A stretch of DNA of 32,669 nucleotides, from contig CAZMSZ010000038.1 of NCBI GenBank assembly GCA_964569055.1, forward strand, positions 1-32,669, read 5' to 3'. The notes under the pieces were generated by a model that was not told the origin of the DNA, made no database searches, and saw only the letters and a list, made by a program, of their open reading frames with translations. A program made the position numbers and the translations under genes. Positions 1 to 8,460 of the stretch are shown one piece after another. Numbering within the stretch: position 1 is the stretch's first letter; every line of letters starts with the position of its first letter. The stretch is from JAWLGW01 sp964569055. Its GTDB lineage: Bacteria; Planctomycetota; J058.

Positions 1-520
1 GGTGGTGGCCGGCGTCTCGAAGAGCTACGCCATGACCGGCTGGCGGATCGGCTACGCGGTCGGCCCCGAGCCGGTGATCAAGGCGGCCGCCAAGATTCAG
101 TCGCAGTCGACCAGCGGCGCCTGCGCCGTCGCGCAGGCGGCGGCGGTGGGCGCGCTCGAGGGCGCCAACGAGGACGCGGCCCGCATGCGCGAGGCGTTCG
201 CGCGGCGCTGCCAGGTGGCGCGGCGCGGGCTGGAGGCGATCCCGGGGGTGCGCCTCACCGGCGGGCAGGGCGCCTTCTACCTGTTCCCCGACTTCTCGGC
301 CTACTTCGGCGCCACGCTGGGCGGCAAGCGGATCACCGACTCGGCCTCGCTCTCGGAGGTCCTGCTCGAGGAGGCGCTGGTCGCGGCCGTCCCGGGCGGC
401 GCGTTCGGGGCGGAGGGGCACCTCCGCTTCAGCTACGCGCTGGGCGAGGAGGCGATCGAGGCGGGGCTCGGCCGGGTGCGCGAGGCGCTCGCCCGCGCCA
501 CCCCGCAGCCCGGGGCGTGA
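1..520 (+). CDS. Class I PLP-dependent aminotransferase, C-terminal part (aspartate aminotransferase-like)
   Basis: The window opens inside this gene, so only about the last 173 codons are seen and the true start lies upstream. The visible protein begins with VAGVSKSYAMTGWRIGY, the pyridoxal-phosphate lysine motif of fold-type I aminotransferases (SK-x-x-AMTGWR-x-GY); the lysine in SKSYAM is the expected Schiff-base residue. Further on come GGQGAFYLFPDFS and a C-terminal LRFSYALGEE stretch, both typical of the small domain of aspartate/aromatic aminotransferases. The family moves an amino group between an amino acid and a 2-oxo acid in the cytosol. Substrate specificity cannot be read from this half. 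It ends in TGA at 518-520, and the next gene starts 1 bp later on the same strand, so the two are probably co-transcribed. Confidence 0.95.
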   Translation, partial: VVAGVSKSYAMTGWRIGYAVGPEPVIKAAAKIQSQSTSGACAVAQAAAVGALEGANEDAARMREAFARRCQVARRGLEAIPGVRLTGGQGAFYLFPDFSAYFGATLGGKRITDSASLSEVLLEEALVAAVPGGAFGAEGHLRFSYALGEEAIEAGLGRVREALARATPQPGA

Positions 521-521
521 G

Positions 522-1091
522 GTGAGCGCGGGCCCCGACCCGCACGCCGCGAGCGGCGCGCCGACGGCCGCGGAGCCGGCCGACCCGCCGGCGGCCCCGC
601 CGCCGCCGCGCTGGCTGCGCCCGCTGCTCGACTACCCCACGATCGAGCGGCTGGGACGGAGCTGGCCGGCGGCCGGTCGGTTCGAGCGGACGTTCTGGGG
701 CCTGCTCCTGGTGGCGGTGCTCACGGTGCTCGGGATCGCCCGCGCGCTCGACCCCGACCCGCGCGGGATCGGGACCCACGAGCAGCTCGGGCTGCCGCCC
801 TGCGGGTTCGTGCAGGTGTTCGAGGGCGTGCCCTGCCCGTCGTGCGGCTACACCACGACCTTCGCGCTCGCGGCCGACTTCGAGGTCGGCGCCGCGATCG
901 CGAACCAGCCGTTCGGGTTCTTGGTGTTCCTGCTCAGCCTCGCGGCGATCCCGGCCGCGGCGCTCGGGGTGAGCGGAGCCTCGCTGTTCGCGTGCACCGA
1001 GCGCTGGCCCATGGTCCGCCTGTTCGCGGGCCTGGTCGGGCTGTGGCTCCTGGCCTGGGGCTACAAGTACCTGGCGCTGACGGGGCTTTAA
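522..1091 (+). CDS. DUF2752 domain membrane protein
   Basis: A 189-aa protein with a Pro/Ala-rich N-terminus, then a hydrophobic segment (about residues 62-78), the DUF2752 signature PCGFVQVFEGVPCPSCGYTT with its CPxCG motif, and two more hydrophobic segments (about 122-148 and 162-185). This order of cysteine motif and helices is what defines DUF2752, an inner-membrane family with no established function. The GTG start follows the aminotransferase stop by one base, implying translational coupling. The downstream gene is convergent and shares the stop tetranucleotide: TAA at 1089-1091 here and TAA on the other strand at 1090-1088. No metal or redox role of the cysteines can be inferred from sequence alone. 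Confidence 0.85.
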   Translation: MSAGPDPHAASGAPTAAEPADPPAAPPPPRWLRPLLDYPTIERLGRSWPAAGRFERTFWGLLLVAVLTVLGIARALDPDPRGIGTHEQLGLPPCGFVQVFEGVPCPSCGYTTTFALAADFEVGAAIANQPFGFLVFLLSLAAIPAAALGVSGASLFACTERWPMVRLFAGLVGLWLLAWGYKYLALTGL

Positions 1092-1783
1092 CCCACCGCC
1101 GCCCACACGCGCACCGCGCTCCGCAGAGCGGCGAGCGCCTCGTGCTCGGCCACCACGCCGGGCTCGAGCTCGCGCACGGCCCACCCGAGGTCGCGGGCTG
1201 GGCGCATGGCGGCCCGCCCCTCGGGCCCGCGCAGGTGGTCGAGCGCGGCGCGCACCGCGCACAGGGCCGCCCAGGCGGCGTCGACCGCGCGCCAGGCGGA
1301 GGTGCGCACCAGCCCCGGGTGGTCGCCCTCGAGGGTGGCGAGGTGGTGCCGCGTGCGCTCGAGCGCCTCCTCGGCGGCGAGCAGCGCGCCGTCCGCCCGC
1401 GCCCAGCTCGCCTCGTCGCGCACCAGCAGCAGCGCCTGGGTCGTGGTGCGGGCGCGGCGCAGCACCGCGCCGGGGGCGAACACCCCCGGCTCCCAGCCCT
1501 CCCACACCGGCAAGGTCAGGTCGGCCAGGCCGAGGGCGGCCCGGGCGCAGGCCTCGTCGCCGAAGACGAGCAGGCCGCGCGCCCAGGCGGCGAGCGCCTC
1601 GGGCGCGGCGGGCTCGGCGCCGAGGACGACCGCCGCGGCGGCGTCGCCGGCGTAGGCCGCCAGGCGCAGCCGCTCGCGGGCGACCGCTCCGTGCCGCAGC
1701 CGCTCGGCCAACAGGCGCGCCCGGGCCTCGAGGTCGCCGCCGCTGGCCGCCCGCTCGCGGCGACGCAGCGCCAGGTCCGTCAC
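1088..1783 (-). CDS. Hypothetical Ala/Leu-rich helical protein
   Basis: A 231-aa protein that I do not recognise. It is predicted almost entirely helical, Ala/Leu/Arg-rich, and has no signal peptide or membrane segment. The N-terminus (LEARARLLAERLRHG followed by RERLRLAAYAGDAAAAVVLG) has the look of a short helical-repeat (HEAT/armadillo-like) start. The middle (residues about 120-190) is a pair of long amphipathic helices. The GTG start at 1783 is supported by a strong purine-rich Shine-Dalgarno sequence, GGAGG, at about 1791-1798. Codon choice is G/C-ending, as in the neighbours. It converges on the DUF2752 gene and diverges from hemF, with about 65 bp between the two starts. No function is proposed. 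Confidence 0.7.
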   Translation of the reverse strand: MTDLALRRRERAASGGDLEARARLLAERLRHGAVARERLRLAAYAGDAAAAVVLGAEPAAPEALAAWARGLLVFGDEACARAALGLADLTLPVWEGWEPGVFAPGAVLRRARTTTQALLLVRDEASWARADGALLAAEEALERTRHHLATLEGDHPGLVRTSAWRAVDAAWAALCAVRAALDHLRGPEGRAAMRPARDLGWAVRELEPGVVAEHEALAALRSAVRVWAAVG

Positions 1784-1848
1784 GCGCGCCTCCTCCCTCC
1801 GTTGTACTCGCGTGGTCGTGCTTCTTGAAGGTGGCGAGCCGCCGTACC

Positions 1849-2802
1849 ATGGGCCGCGTGAGCGAGGACCGACCGCTGCGCGAGCGCGCCGAGGCGCTGT
1901 ATCGAGCCCTGCAGGACGAGCTGTGCGCCGGCCTGGAGCGGCTGGACGGCGTCGCCACGTTCGGGGCCGACGCCTGGACCCGCCCCGAGGGCGGCGGCGG
2001 GCTGACCCGGGTGCTCGAGGGCGGCGCCGTGCTCGAGAAGGGCGCCGTCAACGTCTCGGCCGTGTGGGGCCCGGCGCCGCCGGCCCTGGTCGAGCACCTC
2101 GGCCGCCCGGCGAGCGCGTTCTTCGCCACCGGCGTCTCCATGATCTTCCACCCGCGCAACCCGCACGCGCCGACCATGCACGCCAACCTGCGCTACTTCG
2201 AGGCCGCCGCCGAGGGCGCGCCCGCGGGGGCGCCGCCGGCCGCGGCCTGGTTCGGCGGCGGGTGCGACCTCACGCCCTACTACCTGTACGAGGACGACGT
2301 CCGCCACTTCCACGCGGTGGTGCGCGCCGCGTGCGACCGCCACGCCGTGGGCGATTACCCCGCCTGGAAGGCCTGGTGCGACCGCTACTTCTTCCTCCCG
2401 CACCGCGGCGAGGCGCGCGGGGTGGGCGGGGTGTTCTTCGATCACCTCGGCGAGCGGCTCGAGGAGGTGCTCGCGCTGCAGGCCGACCTCGGGCGGGCGC
2501 TCCTGCCCGCCTACGCGCCGCTCGTCGAGCGCCGCGCGCAGGCCCCCTTCGGCCCCGAGCAAGAGCGCTGGCACCTGCAGCGGCGCGGCCGCTACGTGGA
2601 GTTCAACCTGCTCCACGACCGCGGCACCCGCTTCGGCCTGCAGACGGGCGGGCGCACCGAGAGCATTCTGGTGTCCATGCCCCCGCGCGCCCGCTGGGAC
2701 TACGCGGCCGAGCCGGCGAGCGGGACGCCCGAGGCGGCCCTGCTCGACGTCCTGCGCGGCCAGGCCCGCGACTGGCTGGCGGACCTCCCGCCCAGCCCCT
2801 AA
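1849..2802 (+). CDS. hemF: Oxygen-dependent coproporphyrinogen III oxidase
   Basis: HemF oxidatively decarboxylates coproporphyrinogen III to protoporphyrinogen IX with O2 in the cytosol, a late step of haem synthesis. All family blocks are present in order: GAVNVSAVWG, FATGVSMIFHPRNPHAPTMH, the ANLRYFE block, WFGGGCDLTPYYLYEDDVRH, YFFLPHRGEARGVGGVFFD, and a C-terminal block from RRGRYVEFNLLHDRG to GGRTESILVSMPP. The conserved His and Asp/Glu residues in these blocks are intact. The length (317 aa from ATG 1849) is normal. Other in-frame starts are TTG 1825 and GTG 1858. GTG 1858 is also attractive because TACCAT (1845-1850) would serve as a -10 element for a leaderless message. The gene implies aerobic growth. 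DUF4442 follows 31 bp later on the same strand. Confidence 0.97.
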   Translation: MGRVSEDRPLRERAEALYRALQDELCAGLERLDGVATFGADAWTRPEGGGGLTRVLEGGAVLEKGAVNVSAVWGPAPPALVEHLGRPASAFFATGVSMIFHPRNPHAPTMHANLRYFEAAAEGAPAGAPPAAAWFGGGCDLTPYYLYEDDVRHFHAVVRAACDRHAVGDYPAWKAWCDRYFFLPHRGEARGVGGVFFDHLGERLEEVLALQADLGRALLPAYAPLVERRAQAPFGPEQERWHLQRRGRYVEFNLLHDRGTRFGLQTGGRTESILVSMPPRARWDYAAEPASGTPEAALLDVLRGQARDWLADLPPSP

Positions 2803-2812
2803 CCTACGACGC

Positions 2813-2825
2813 CCCTGGCCCAGGG
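2813..2825 (+). promoter_or_regulatory. Small hairpin overlapping the DUF4442 ribosome-binding site
   Basis: CCCTGG (2813-2818), one C, then CCAGGG (2820-2825) form a perfect 6-bp inverted repeat. Its 3' arm is part of the Shine-Dalgarno purine run of the next gene. A translational effect is inference only; short GC palindromes are common in DNA of this composition. Confidence 0.25.
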
Positions 2826-2833
2826 AGAGCCCC

Positions 2834-3310
2834 ATGATCCTGCCGTTCCGTCGCCCCACGATCGCCTCGGTCTGGTCCCGCGCTCAGGCGCTCCCGTTCG
2901 GGAACCGCCTGTTCTCCAAGTTCGTGGGCCGCATGGCCCCCTACACCGGCACGATCAACGCGGTCGTGGAGGAGCTCGGCGACGGCTACTGCCGCGCGGT
3001 GCTCCACGACCGCCCGGCGGTGCGCAACCACCTCAGCTCGCTGCACGCCGTGGCCCTGATGAACCTCGGCGAGATCGCCACCGGCCTCGCGGTCATGCAC
3101 GGGATCGACGGCCGCGGCCGCGGGATCGTGCGCGGCCTGCGCATGGAGTACTACAAGAAGGCCCGCGGCACGATCACCGCGACCTGCGACGCCGCCCTCC
3201 CCAGGGAGCCCGGCAAGCACGACCTCGAGGTCGAAGGCGAGCTGCGCGACGAGGCGGGCGACCTCGTGGCCAAGGCCTGGGCGACCTGGCGAATCGACGT
3301 CCGCGCGTAG
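2834..3310 (+). CDS. DUF4442 hotdog-fold thioesterase-like protein
   Basis: A 158-aa protein matching the DUF4442 group of hotdog-fold proteins, relatives of the PaaI/YiiD acyl-CoA thioesterases. The central hotdog helix is seen as RNHLSSLHAVALMNLGEIATG, with strands RGLRMEYYKKARGTITATCD and DLEVEGELRDEAGDLVAKAW. A hydrolytic function on acyl-thioesters is a family guess, not shown for this group. The ATG start has an AGGGAGA ribosome-binding site at 2822-2827. That site overlaps a small perfect inverted repeat (CCCTGG-C-CCAGGG, 2813-2825), which could partly hide it. The gene sits just after hemF, probably in the same transcript. Downstream lies an alternating CG stretch and then an assembly gap. 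Confidence 0.85.
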   Translation: MILPFRRPTIASVWSRAQALPFGNRLFSKFVGRMAPYTGTINAVVEELGDGYCRAVLHDRPAVRNHLSSLHAVALMNLGEIATGLAVMHGIDGRGRGIVRGLRMEYYKKARGTITATCDAALPREPGKHDLEVEGELRDEAGDLVAKAWATWRIDVRA

Positions 3311-3338
3311 TCGCGCGCGAACGGCGCGCGCGCGCGGC

Positions 3339-3438
3339 NNNNNNNNNNNNNNNNNNNNNNNNNNNNNNNNNNNNNNNNNNNNNNNNNNNNNNNNNNNNNN
3401 NNNNNNNNNNNNNNNNNNNNNNNNNNNNNNNNNNNNNN
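3339..3438. other. Assembly gap (100 N)
   Basis: Exactly 100 undetermined bases, a conventional placeholder, so the true length is unknown. The left edge is an alternating CG run (3313-3338), a likely cause of the sequencing break. The stop codon of the outer-membrane protein gene on the minus strand is hidden here. Confidence 0.99.
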
Positions 3439-4892
3439 CCCACGAACACGGCCGAGCCCTCGTCCGAGAAGCCCATGTCGATCGAGGCCACGATCTCCGA
3501 GTTGGGCACGATCATGCGGACCGCGCCGCCGGCGGCGAGGTGGCTGTCGGCCAGGGTGAAGCGCTCGCCCTCGTCGAACACGCGGCCGGCGTCGAGGAAC
3601 GCGGCGAGCTGCACGACCAGCCCGTAGCCGGCGACCGTGAACTCGGGGAAGTTGAAGCGCTCCTCGATGTTGGCGACGTAGGCGTTGCGCCCCCGGAACC
3701 GGCCGTAGCCGTAGCCGCGCACCGTCTGCTTGCCGCCCACGACGGTCAGCTCGTAGAAGGGCACCTTGTCCCCGATCAGGAACATGCCCGACAGGCGCGC
3801 CGCCGTGACCAGCCGCCCGCCCAGCTTGGGGAACAGCGCGGTCACCGACAGCCCGAAGCGGTGGAAGGCGATGTCGCTGCCGAGCGTGGAGTCGGCCACC
3901 TCGTAGAGGAACTCGGCGAACACCCCCTCGGTCGGCACGTTGCGCGAGTCGCGGTTGTCGTAGGTCAGCCGGATCTGGTGGGTCAGGATCGTGGTCCGGT
4001 CGTCGCGCACCCCCTCCACGTCGGCGTAGAGCACGCGCGTGCTCGGGATCCGCTCCAGCCGGCCCGGGCCGACCTTGGAGGAGACGATCCGCTCCTTGAG
4101 CTCGATCGTGACGTCGAGCGGGAGCTCGATCCCGAGGACCGCCTCGGCCGTGGTGCGGCGGAACACGTAGGTGCTCTCGTCCTCCTCCTCGGTCTCGTTG
4201 CCGACCCCGAAGAAGCGGTTGGCGAGGCTGGTGCGGTAGCCGACCCGGCCCTTGTAGTAGAGGAACTGGTTGGGGCCGACCCGGCGCTGCGAGTAGATCG
4301 CCTCGTAGTCGTCGTTGCCCTCGGTCGAGGTGCCGGCGTCGATGTTGAGGTAGGCGTCGCGCGAGAAGGTGCGGCGCATGCGGAAGATCCCGCCCAGGCC
4401 GTCGATCTCGTTGTAGGTCACGTCGGGCGCGAAGATGTTCGTGATCCGGCCGCCCTCGTTGACCACGCCCACCGGGAGCAGCCCGACCGTGGGCCCCTTG
4501 TTGGGGTCGGTCGCGATGATCGGGAGGGCCAGCGCGAGCGCGTCGTACGCCTCGGGGAGCGGCTCCTCCTCGGCGGCGTAGTCGTACGCCTGCGCCACCG
4601 CCGCGCCGCCCAGCCCGCCCAGGGCGCCGGCGGCCGACATGCGCCAGGCCTTGGCCCGCCCGCCCACCACCGCGCCCATCACCCCGCCGAAGATCGCCGA
4701 GGCCCCGTCGGGCTCGACGATCCGCCGGTGCCGGTGAAAGGCGGCCTGGTCGGCCCGGTACGGCGGGCGGTCGTAGTCCTTGAAGAAGAAGTCGGCGACG
4801 GGCCCGCGGCTGGGGGCGAGGCTACACCCGACCAAGCCGGTCAGCCCGACGCCCAGCAGATACGAGCCGGCGTTCCGCCTCGCGCGGGCCAC
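3439..4892 (-). CDS. POTRA-less Omp85/BamA-like outer-membrane barrel, 3' end lost in gap
   Basis: A protein of about 484 visible residues. The start is most likely GTG 4892, preceded at good spacing by GGGGGAGG (4901-4908); an upstream ATG at 4922 lacks such a site. The N-terminus MARARRNAGSYLLGVGLTGL followed by VGC is a signal peptide with a possible lipobox Cys (about residue 23). Next comes a glycine-zipper-like stretch (FGGVMGAVVGG and GALGGLGGAAVAQA, about 68-102). A bacterial surface antigen (D15) barrel follows. Its hallmark is VVGGKQTVRGYGYGRFRG, the equivalent of the VRGF motif of Omp85 proteins, with final strands such as LAAFLDAGRVFDEG and IDMGFSDEGSAVFV. I see no POTRA repeats. 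Barrels of this family end soon after the last motif, so only a few residues are probably missing. The role may be outer-membrane transport or assembly, with the substrate unknown. Confidence 0.85.
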
Positions 4893-5024
4893 GCCCACCG
4901 CCTCCCCCACGGTCGCGAACATAGGAGACCGGCCCCCGTTTCACCAGGGGGACTGGCGTGGTTTCTGAGGATGGCTTGGTCTCCCGAGGACCACGCCCGA
5001 CCGGATTCGTGACGAGCCGGCGGC

Positions 5025-5030
5025 TAAGAT
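5025..5030 (+). promoter_or_regulatory. Possible -10 element upstream of the FHA-GGDEF gene
   Basis: TAAGAT lies 38 bp before the ATG at 5069, in the intergenic region shared with the divergent outer-membrane protein gene. No convincing -35 hexamer was found, so this is a weak candidate. Confidence 0.25.
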
Positions 5031-5068
5031 AGGGCGGGCTGTGAGCCCCCGGGAGTCGCGAGAGGTCG

Positions 5069-7267
5069 ATGGCGAAGCTGGTGATCGTGCCGCGACCAGG
5101 CGGCGAGCCGCGTGAGGTGCCGCTCGGGGCGCACCCGATCACGCTGGGGCGCGAGCCCGAGAACGACGTGCAGCTCGAGGGGCTCGAGGTGTCGCGTCGC
5201 CATTGCCGGATCGAGCCGCTCTCCCAGGGCGGCTACCGGGTGATCGACCTCGGCAGCAAGAACGGGACGTTCCTCAACGGGCGCCAGATCTCGGCCATGG
5301 CGCTCGACTTCGACGACCTGCTCCGCATGGGCGACTCGCTCGCCGTCTACGTGGAGGACCACGTCCCCGCCCGGGAGGCCCTCACGGCGGTCGACGGGGG
5401 CACGGCCTGGCTGCCCAGCAGCACCGAGCCCGCCAGCGCGCTCCTCCCGGGCGCCGACGACGAGTCGAGCGAGATGGCGACCTGGCGCAGCGGCAAGCGC
5501 GAGCCGCGCACGGGGCCGCACACCCGCTCGTCGAACCGCAGCTACCTCAAGGAGCGGCTGCTGCGGCTCGGGCTGCTGACGCAGAACATCGCCTCGGCGC
5601 CCGACCTGAGCCGGCTCATGGACACGATCCTCGACGAGGTGATCGACTTCACCGGGTTCGAGCGCGGCCTGCTCCTCCTCGGCGACGACGACGACGAGAC
5701 CGGCGCCCGGCTCAAGCCGGTCCTCGGCCGCTACATGGACCACGAGAAGCTCGAGGAGGCCGAGCGCACCTTCTCGCGCAGCCTGGTCGAGGAGGCGCTG
5801 CGCGACCGGCGGATCACGTTCCGCACCGGCATGACCGCCCCGGGGAGCACCTACTCGCTGCGCGACAGCGTGATCAGCATGGGGCTCGAGACGGCGCTGT
5901 GCATCCCGCTGCTGATCCCGCAGCGCCTCACCGCGCGCCCCCCCAAGGGGGACGACCGCCGCCAGCACCGCCGCCTCAACCGGATCCTGGGCGCGATCTA
6001 CCTCGACAGCACCACCGAGATCCGCCGGCTCGACAAGGCCGACCTCCAGCTCCTCGAGGCGGTCGCGGCCCAGGGCGCGATCGCGCTGCAGAACGCGCGC
6101 CTGCACCACCAGGCGACCACCGACCCGCTGACCGGGCTCTACAACCGCGGCTTCCTGCGCCAGGTGCTCGACGAGGAGCTGCGGCAGGCGCGCGAGTCGG
6201 GCGGGTCGCTCGGGGTGGTGATCCTCGACCTCGACCACTTCAAGCAGGTCAACGACACCTACGGTCACGGGGTGGGCGACGAGGTGCTCAAGCGCACCGC
6301 CCAGCGGATCCGCCGCTCGATCCGGCGCGACGACTACGCCGCGCGGTGGGGCGGCGAGGAGTTCTTGATCGTGCTGCCCGGGAGCGGCGCGGCCGGCGCG
6401 ATCACCGTGGCCGAGAAGGTGGCCGACGCGATCAAGCGCCAGCCGATCGGGGAGGCGCAGCTGCGGGTCACGGCCTCGCTCGGGGTGGCGACCTTCCCCG
6501 AGCACGGCGACTCGGGCACCCTCCTGATCAAGCGCGCCGACCAGGCGCTCTACGCGGCCAAGGCGGCCGGCCGCGACCGGATCGTGCCGTTCACGCCCGA
6601 GCTCGACCAGGCGGGGCACCGGATCGCGCCCTACGAGGGGCTGTTCGACGGCGACTCGGCGCGGACCCAGCGCAACCTCAAGGCGATCTTCGACACGATC
6701 GACCTGCTCCGCTCCAAGCGGCCGCCCGACGAGATCCTGGCCGGCGCGCTCGACCACGTGTGCGACCTGACCCGCGCGCGCCGCGCGATGCTGATCGTGG
6801 AGCGCGACGGCCGCCTGGTGCCGATCGCCGCCCGCCGCCAGGGCGGGCGTCCGCTCGACGCGGAGTTCGATTACAGCCAGAGCACCGTCCGCACGGCGAT
6901 CCGCGAGAACCGCTCGCTGTGCCTGCTCGACACCTTCGAGCAGGAGCGGCTGACCAGCTCGAGCATCGACCGGCTCGGCCTGAACACGGTGATGTGCGTG
7001 CCGCTCCTGATCGGCGGCGAGCCGATCGGCGCGCTCTACGCCGACGACACGATCGCCAGCCGCGAGTTCAAGGAGGGCGACGTCACCCACCTCGAGATGA
7101 TCGCGTATCAGCTCGGCACGAGCCTGGCGGCGAACCCCGAGCTCCACCAGCTCGTCGCCGGCCGCGCGGGCGACGATCCGGCCGAGACGGCCCGCCTCCG
7201 CGACGAGGTGCTGCGCCTGCGCGCCGAGCTCGAGCAGCTGCGCGGGAAGCAGCTCTCCGAAGGCTAG
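5069..7267 (+). CDS. FHA-GAF-GGDEF-GAF diguanylate cyclase
   Basis: A 732-aa cytosolic signalling protein. Domains in order: FHA (about 20-95; TLGREPENDVQL, VSRRHCRIE, DLGSKNGTFLNG with the canonical Arg, Ser-Arg-His and Asn-Gly residues that bind phosphothreonine), GAF (about 165-345), GGDEF (about 350-510) and a second GAF (about 540-690). The tail is a short coiled-coil-like segment. The cyclase starts DPLTGLYNRGFL, has LDLDHFKQVNDTYGH for metal and GTP binding, and carries the active loop GGEEF near residue 428. The sequence RRDD five residues before this loop fits the RxxD inhibitory site, so product feedback is likely. It would make c-di-GMP from two GTP in response to phosphoprotein or small-ligand cues. 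AGAGG at 5061-5065 is the ribosome-binding site. Its stop shares CTAG with the convergent FHA-GAF gene. Confidence 0.95.
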   Translation: MAKLVIVPRPGGEPREVPLGAHPITLGREPENDVQLEGLEVSRRHCRIEPLSQGGYRVIDLGSKNGTFLNGRQISAMALDFDDLLRMGDSLAVYVEDHVPAREALTAVDGGTAWLPSSTEPASALLPGADDESSEMATWRSGKREPRTGPHTRSSNRSYLKERLLRLGLLTQNIASAPDLSRLMDTILDEVIDFTGFERGLLLLGDDDDETGARLKPVLGRYMDHEKLEEAERTFSRSLVEEALRDRRITFRTGMTAPGSTYSLRDSVISMGLETALCIPLLIPQRLTARPPKGDDRRQHRRLNRILGAIYLDSTTEIRRLDKADLQLLEAVAAQGAIALQNARLHHQATTDPLTGLYNRGFLRQVLDEELRQARESGGSLGVVILDLDHFKQVNDTYGHGVGDEVLKRTAQRIRRSIRRDDYAARWGGEEFLIVLPGSGAAGAITVAEKVADAIKRQPIGEAQLRVTASLGVATFPEHGDSGTLLIKRADQALYAAKAAGRDRIVPFTPELDQAGHRIAPYEGLFDGDSARTQRNLKAIFDTIDLLRSKRPPDEILAGALDHVCDLTRARRAMLIVERDGRLVPIAARRQGGRPLDAEFDYSQSTVRTAIRENRSLCLLDTFEQERLTSSSIDRLGLNTVMCVPLLIGGEPIGALYADDTIASREFKEGDVTHLEMIAYQLGTSLAANPELHQLVAGRAGDDPAETARLRDEVLRLRAELEQLRGKQLSEG

Positions 7268-8346
7268 CGCGCCCGCTCGAGCCCCAGCGCCGCCACGTTG
7301 GCCGCCGCCACCAGCAGGTCGCGGTCGGCCTCGGTGAAGGCGTAGGCGTGGAGCAGGTGGTCGAGGTAGATCAGCCCCGACACCTCCTCGCCCAGCCACA
7401 GCGGGGCGCACAGGGCGGAGCGCACCTGCAGGTCCTGGATCGAGGAGGCGTGCATGAAGCGCTGGTCGATCACCGCGTCGTTGACCAGGATCGAGACGCG
7501 CTCGCGCACCACCTTGCGGGCGATCGTGTGGCTGATCCCCTGCCGCAGCGCCTCGGCGTGGCTCCGGGTGGGGAGCGCGCTGCGGGCGCACTCGGGGTAG
7601 AGGCTGCGGCGGTCGGGGCTGAGCCGCATGATCAGGCCGCGCTCGGCGGGGATCACCGAGAGGACCCGGCCGAGCACGTAGTCGAGCAGCTCGTGCACGT
7701 CGGTCACGTTGGAGAGGACCCGCGTGATCTGGGCCAGGACGCGCAGCCCGTCGCGCCCCCGCTCCTGCCCGATCCCCGAGCCCGAGGCGCCCGAGCGGGC
7801 GATCGCGCTCTCCTCCACCGCGGCGGGCGGGATCGGCGTCTTGTCCTCGGGGCTGATCCGGCGAGCCTGCGCGCGGGTGGCGGGCCCGGCCGAGGAGGAT
7901 GCCTCGGCCGCCGGGTCGAGCGGCGGGATGTCGCTCGAGACGCGGCGGTAGGAGCGGGTGAGCTGCGGCGCCTTGGCCCCGAGCACCGGCTCCACCCCGC
8001 GCTGCGGCGCGAGGTTGGGCGAGTAGATCTTGAGCGAGCTGGTCTGCGAGACGACGTCGCCGTAGTCGACGAACAGGCGGGTCCGCCCCACCTTGAGCAC
8101 GTCGCCCGGGAGCAGGTAGCACTCCTCGTGGATCCGTTGCCCGTTGACGTAGGTCCCGTTGTAGGAGTCGAGGTCGCGCACGATCACGCGCCCCTCGCGC
8201 TGCGCGACCGCGCAGTGGCGCCGCGAGAGGAACCCGTCCTCGAGGGTCACCTCGTTGGCCGGGTCCCGCCCGATCACGAGGGTGCTCATGATCGGGACGC
8301 GCTGCGGCGCGCCCTGCTCCTGCACGACGACGAGGGTGGGCTCCAC
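7264..8346 (-). CDS. FHA-GAF signalling protein
   Basis: A 360-aa protein with an N-terminal FHA domain (about 20-95; LVIGRDPANEVTL, LSRRHCAVAQ, DLDSYNGTYVNGQRI; all phosphothreonine-binding residues kept). A Ser/Pro/Ala-rich linker follows (about 110-200), then a GAF domain (about 210-355; LLDYVLGRVLSVIPAERGLI, ALCAPLWLGEEVSGLIYLD). There is no output domain, so it probably acts by binding partners. The FHA and GAF halves are arranged as in the front end of the convergent cyclase gene, suggesting a common origin. It starts at GTG 8346 with GGAG just upstream. The TAG stop at 7266-7264 overlaps the cyclase stop by 3 bp in the palindrome CTAG. An extended -10-like TGATACAGT lies at 8390-8398. 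Confidence 0.93.
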   Translation of the reverse strand: MEPTLVVVQEQGAPQRVPIMSTLVIGRDPANEVTLEDGFLSRRHCAVAQREGRVIVRDLDSYNGTYVNGQRIHEECYLLPGDVLKVGRTRLFVDYGDVVSQTSSLKIYSPNLAPQRGVEPVLGAKAPQLTRSYRRVSSDIPPLDPAAEASSSAGPATRAQARRISPEDKTPIPPAAVEESAIARSGASGSGIGQERGRDGLRVLAQITRVLSNVTDVHELLDYVLGRVLSVIPAERGLIMRLSPDRRSLYPECARSALPTRSHAEALRQGISHTIARKVVRERVSILVNDAVIDQRFMHASSIQDLQVRSALCAPLWLGEEVSGLIYLDHLLHAYAFTEADRDLLVAAANVAALGLERAR

Positions 8347-8389
8347 GGGACTCCGCCGGCCGAGCGCCCCGCAGCGCCCGACGGCGGTG

Positions 8390-8398
8390 ACTGTATCA
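8390..8398 (-). promoter_or_regulatory. Extended -10-like promoter element of the FHA-GAF gene
   Basis: On the minus strand the sequence reads TGATACAGT, matching the TGnTAnnnT pattern of an extended -10 element. It lies 43 bp before the GTG start, in one of the few AT-containing spots of the spacer. No -35 hexamer is obvious, which extended -10 promoters can do without. Confidence 0.4.
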
Positions 8399-8460
8399 GG
8401 GTTCGCGGGGCGGGGCCAAGCCGGCCCCCGGGGCGCGGAGGGCGCCGCCTCGTCGGCAGC

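Noticed and set aside
5024..8122. A 1,032-codon open frame on the minus strand
   Set aside because: It lies antisense to the FHA-GGDEF gene, whose motifs are intact. Its text is Arg/Ala/Gly/Pro-rich with no domain, as expected for a stop-poor shadow frame in very GC-rich DNA.
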